A DNA stretch of 64,000 nt from Streptomyces sp. Ag109_O5-10 (GTDB lineage Bacteria; Actinomycetota; Actinomycetes; Streptomycetales; Streptomycetaceae). The notes under the pieces are model-generated. The model saw only the letters and a list, made by a program, of their open reading frames with translations, had not been told where the DNA came from and ran no database searches. Positions 61,601 through 64,000 of this stretch are shown in pieces. Position 1 is the first letter of the stretch. Each line of letters opens with the position of its first letter. The position numbers and the translations under genes were made by a program. The stretch is taken from the NCBI RefSeq assembly GCF_900105755.1, contig NZ_FNTQ01000001.1, forward strand, positions 8,308,001 to 8,372,000. The letters run 5' to 3'.

Positions 61601-62006
61601 GCCGAGTTCTACGACGTGCTGCAAAGGGAGGCCGATGCCGCGCACGTGCGGCGACTGTACGGAGAATCGGTGGGCAACGCGCGGGTCGGTGCGCTGGACA
61701 TCGCACGGGCATCGGCCGTGTCACCCCGCGGGGTCTCACCGGGTCCGGCGTCAGCGTGCACGCCGTCGAGCCCGCGCGGTCCATGCGCGCCGCCCTGATG
61801 ACCCGGCTCGCGTCCTTGCCCGCCGACGTGCGCGAGCGGATCACCGTCCACCCCTGCACCTCCCGGAGACCGGCCTGCCCGGTGTCGCGGGTGTCGCGGT
61901 CTGCCGCAACCCCCCGTGCCTCGATCGTTCCTCGCGCCGACGGGTCCACCCCGCCGTCACCGAAGCGCTCCGTCCCGGCGGCTCGTTTCCCCTCGGCACG
62001 CTGTGA
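61601..62006 (+). pseudogene. SAM-dependent methyltransferase, multiply frameshifted
   Basis: Three frames together rebuild a class I methyltransferase. EFYDVLQREADAAHVRRLYG and ARVGALDIA come first, then GIGRVTPRGLTGSGVSVHAV and EPARSMRAALMTRLASLPAD in a second frame, then GVAGVAVCRN and VTEALRPGGSF in a third. At least two frameshifts break it. No intact start with a ribosome site is seen. Confidence 0.7.
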
Positions 62007-62184
62007 CGCACAGAACGCCTTCCCGGCGGCGGGCCCGGTGTCACACGCGCGGGCCCTCACCTGTCTCTCCTTCTGCGGACCTTGCCCGGGACTCCTCGGC
62101 TGCGGTCCGCTCCACCATCGGCAGGCACACGGCGACGGCTCGCAACGACTGATCGTCGTGACCAGCGACCGCAAGGACCCACAT

Positions 62185-62757
62185 ATGTCGACCGTCGTCC
62201 CGTACCCAGCGCTGACAGGTGTCTACACCGTCGACCCGGCACACAGCACCATCGGCTTCTCCGTCCGGCACGCCATGATCGCGAACGTGCGTGGGCGCTT
62301 CGGCGCGTTCGAGGGGCTGGTCAAGCTGGACGGGTACCAACTCAGCCGCTCCGAGGCCTACTTGAGCGTCCAGACCGGCAGTATCGACACCAGCAGTCCT
62401 GACCGGGACATCCATCTCGCGGGTCCGGACTTCCTCGACGCCGCCACCTATCCGCTGATGGTCTTCCGCTCCGCCAGCCTCGCCGACCGCGGAGACGGCC
62501 AGTTCCGTCTGATGGGCCACCTCAGGATCAAGGACGTCGAACTCCCTCTCCACATCCACCTCGCCTTCGACAGGGCCACGCAGGACGAGAGCGGAGACCA
62601 TCGTGTCGGCTTCTCCGGCACCGCTCTGGTGCGCCGCTCCGACTGGGGGCTGGGCGGGAACACGCCCGACGAAAGCGGCGGCGTCCTCATCAGCGACAAG
62701 GTCAGGCTCGACTTCGACATCTCCGCCGTCCGCCTCTCCCGGTCGTATGCCGCCTGA
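62185..62757 (+). CDS. YceI-family protein
   Basis: Protein of 190 residues from ATG 62185 (AAGGA 8 nt upstream). It has GVYTVDPAHSTIGFSVRHAM, FGAFEGLVKLDG, IDTSSPDRDIHLAGPDFLDA and the closing beta-strand VLISDKVRLDFDISAV. YceI proteins form a lipocalin-like barrel binding isoprenoid quinones or similar lipids. There is no signal peptide, so the protein is cytoplasmic, as in most actinobacterial members. Confidence 0.93.
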   Translation: MSTVVPYPALTGVYTVDPAHSTIGFSVRHAMIANVRGRFGAFEGLVKLDGYQLSRSEAYLSVQTGSIDTSSPDRDIHLAGPDFLDAATYPLMVFRSASLADRGDGQFRLMGHLRIKDVELPLHIHLAFDRATQDESGDHRVGFSGTALVRRSDWGLGGNTPDESGGVLISDKVRLDFDISAVRLSRSYAA

Positions 62758-62876
62758 CCCACCCACGCCACAACACCGACCGCGCCGCGCGGTCCCGCCG
62801 GCACAGATGCCGGTGACCACAGGTCGGTCCGCAACCGCGGCCGAACCGTACGCACGAAACCCAGGTGAGACTCCCG

Positions 62877-63938
62877 ATGAATCATCAAGACCCCACAAGC
62901 CAGACCCGGTTCCGCTCGATCACGACGGTGGAGGGCCTGCGAGAGCACCTGCAGTGGGCCATCGAGCTGGAACACGCCACGCTGCCGCCCTACCTCACAG
63001 CTCTCTACTCCCTCGACCCCGACCGGAACGCCCACGCCGTCGAAGTGGTCAGCAGCGTGTTCGTCGAGGAGATGATCCACCTCGCGCTGGTGGCGAACCT
63101 CCTGAACGCGGTCGGCGGGCAACCTCGCGTCGACACCCCGCGGATACTGTCGCCGCATCCGCGGCCCATGCCGCACGCCGACCCGTCCATGCAGCTGTCC
63201 CTGCTGCCGTTCGGTCAGGAGGCGCTCACCATGTTCCTCCGCCTCGAACAACCCGCTCACCCGGGCGACCCGGCCGAGGGCGACGCCTACATGACGATCG
63301 GCCAGTTCTACGACGCGATCGAGAAGGGCCTGCGACACCTGTGCGCCGAACTCGGCGAGGAACAGGTCTTCGCCGGTGATCCGGCCCGCCAGGTGGCCGC
63401 CGGCCCCTTCGGGCACACCGGCGGGCGGCTGAGCCCAGTCACCGACCTCGCCTCGGCGCTCTCCGCCCTGGAGGAGATCGTGGAGCAGGGCGAGGGTGCG
63501 GCGCGCGTCGACGTGTGGGACGGGGACATGGACATGTTCCACCCGCAGACCAAGGCGGTCTCGCACTACTACCGCTTCCAGGAGCTCGCACAGGGCCGGC
63601 GCTACCAGCCGGGGGACACACCGGAGACAGGGCCCACCGGCGAGACGCTCACCGTCGACCCCGCCGGGGTGCGCCCGATGCGGCCCAACCCGCGGCTGGA
63701 GGACCATCCGGAGGGCAGCGCGATCCGCACGGCGCAGGAGACGTTCAACATCGCGTACGGCAAGCTGCTGCAGCTCCTGGAGCAGGCGTTCAACGGCAAT
63801 CCCGCGATGCTCGGGGTGTCGGTGGGCACGATGTACGCGCTCAAGGGGCAGGCACAGAGCCTGATGTCGATGCCCGACGGCGAGGGCCTGACCGCGGGCC
63901 CGACCTTCGACTACGTCGCTCCGGAAGACCGCGGCTGA
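62877..63938 (+). CDS. Ferritin-like domain protein (VioB/iminophenyl-pyruvate dimer synthase type)
   Basis: Protein of 353 residues from ATG 62877 (GTG 62865 also possible). TTVEGLREHLQWAIELEHAT LPPYLTALYS and VFVEEMIHLALVANLLNAVG supply the Glu and ExxH ligands of a diiron four-helix bundle. The C-terminal half (KAVSHYYRFQELAQGRRY) is typical of the large ferritin-like proteins that include the N-terminal half of VioB. Function here unknown. It lies 119 nt after the YceI gene. The stop codon is the first base pair of a long hairpin. Confidence 0.85.
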   Translation: MNHQDPTSQTRFRSITTVEGLREHLQWAIELEHATLPPYLTALYSLDPDRNAHAVEVVSSVFVEEMIHLALVANLLNAVGGQPRVDTPRILSPHPRPMPHADPSMQLSLLPFGQEALTMFLRLEQPAHPGDPAEGDAYMTIGQFYDAIEKGLRHLCAELGEEQVFAGDPARQVAAGPFGHTGGRLSPVTDLASALSALEEIVEQGEGAARVDVWDGDMDMFHPQTKAVSHYYRFQELAQGRRYQPGDTPETGPTGETLTVDPAGVRPMRPNPRLEDHPEGSAIRTAQETFNIAYGKLLQLLEQAFNGNPAMLGVSVGTMYALKGQAQSLMSMPDGEGLTAGPTFDYVAPEDRG

Positions 63939-64000
63939 CCCCCGCACACATGGTGGCCCCCTGGACCAACGGTCCAGGGGGCCACCATGTGTGCGGGGGT
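63938..64000 (+). terminator. Perfect 30-bp terminator-like hairpin at window end
   Basis: Left arm 63938-63967 and right arm 63971-64000 are perfectly complementary over 30 bp with a 3-nt AAC loop. The left arm begins at the A of the preceding TGA stop. The repeat reaches the window edge and may continue. Confidence 0.85.

Overview
The window is very GC-rich with G/C at nearly all third codon positions. It carries lineage markers of Streptomyces or a close relative: an SsgA-like protein, a WhiJ-like regulator/DUF397/ATPase locus, two DUF574 methyltransferases, a DasR-type operator, an ECF41 sigma factor and several apparently leaderless starts. Many secreted hydrolases, regulator-enzyme pairs and decaying genes suggest accessory chromosome rather than core. 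All calls are by eye from the sequence; no database search was run.

Layout. 1-7.6 kb: BlaI/M56 pair, TPR protein, DHFR-like reductase, an internally deleted Fpg-type glycosylase remnant, a Tat-exported GH46 chitosanase behind a perfect palindrome, and the XRE/DUF397/DUF574 operon facing a histidine-kinase-like ATPase. 7.8-17 kb: a five-gene biosynthetic cluster. It encodes a carrier-protein/membrane/left-handed-beta-helix protein shaped like the C-terminal part of poly-lysine synthetase (Pls), a separate C(partial)-A-T-TE NRPS, a SyrP-like TauD oxygenase, and SbnB and SbnA, which make L-2,3-diaminopropionate (Dap). This is the most interesting part of the window. 17-25 kb: P450, membrane protein, P-loop protein, two VOC proteins, WYL regulator, a frameshifted HxlR regulator beside its reductase target, and an FGGY kinase. 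25-31 kb: secreted GH92 mannosidase behind twin LacI-type operators, GH19 chitinase behind a DasR-like site, and a phytase-like esterase with PHO-box-like repeats. 31-38 kb: second DUF574, two SDRs, PhyH-type oxygenase, LacI regulator and a membrane protein whose stop codon lies inside a MITE. 38-45 kb: SsgA-like protein, a tightly overlapping operon (acyl-CoA dehydrogenase-like, PIG-L deacetylase, methyltransferase, GT2), FUSC transporter, and IS630 and guanine-deaminase remnants. 45-55 kb: NmrA/MarR, XRE, TetR with aldo-keto reductase and MBL hydrolase, then a PaoABC-like molybdenum hydroxylase operon. 55-64 kb: secreted amidase, winged-helix protein, ECF41 sigma factor, a heavily decayed ferredoxin reductase, hydrolase, methyltransferase pseudogene, YceI protein and ferritin-like protein, ending in a perfect 30-bp hairpin.

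Working together. The Dap cluster looks like a supply-plus-assembly unit: SbnA/SbnB make the monomer, the A domain would activate it, and the membrane LbH protein would polymerise or transfer it. Splitting the Pls-type enzyme into two proteins, with an added thioesterase and oxygenase, departs from the single-protein poly-Dap synthetase described in S. albulus. The glycan genes (chitosanase, chitinase, mannosidase) each sit behind their own operator-like palindrome. Several two-gene modules (HxlR/reductase, MarR/NmrA, TetR/AKR) follow the usual divergent regulator-target arrangement.
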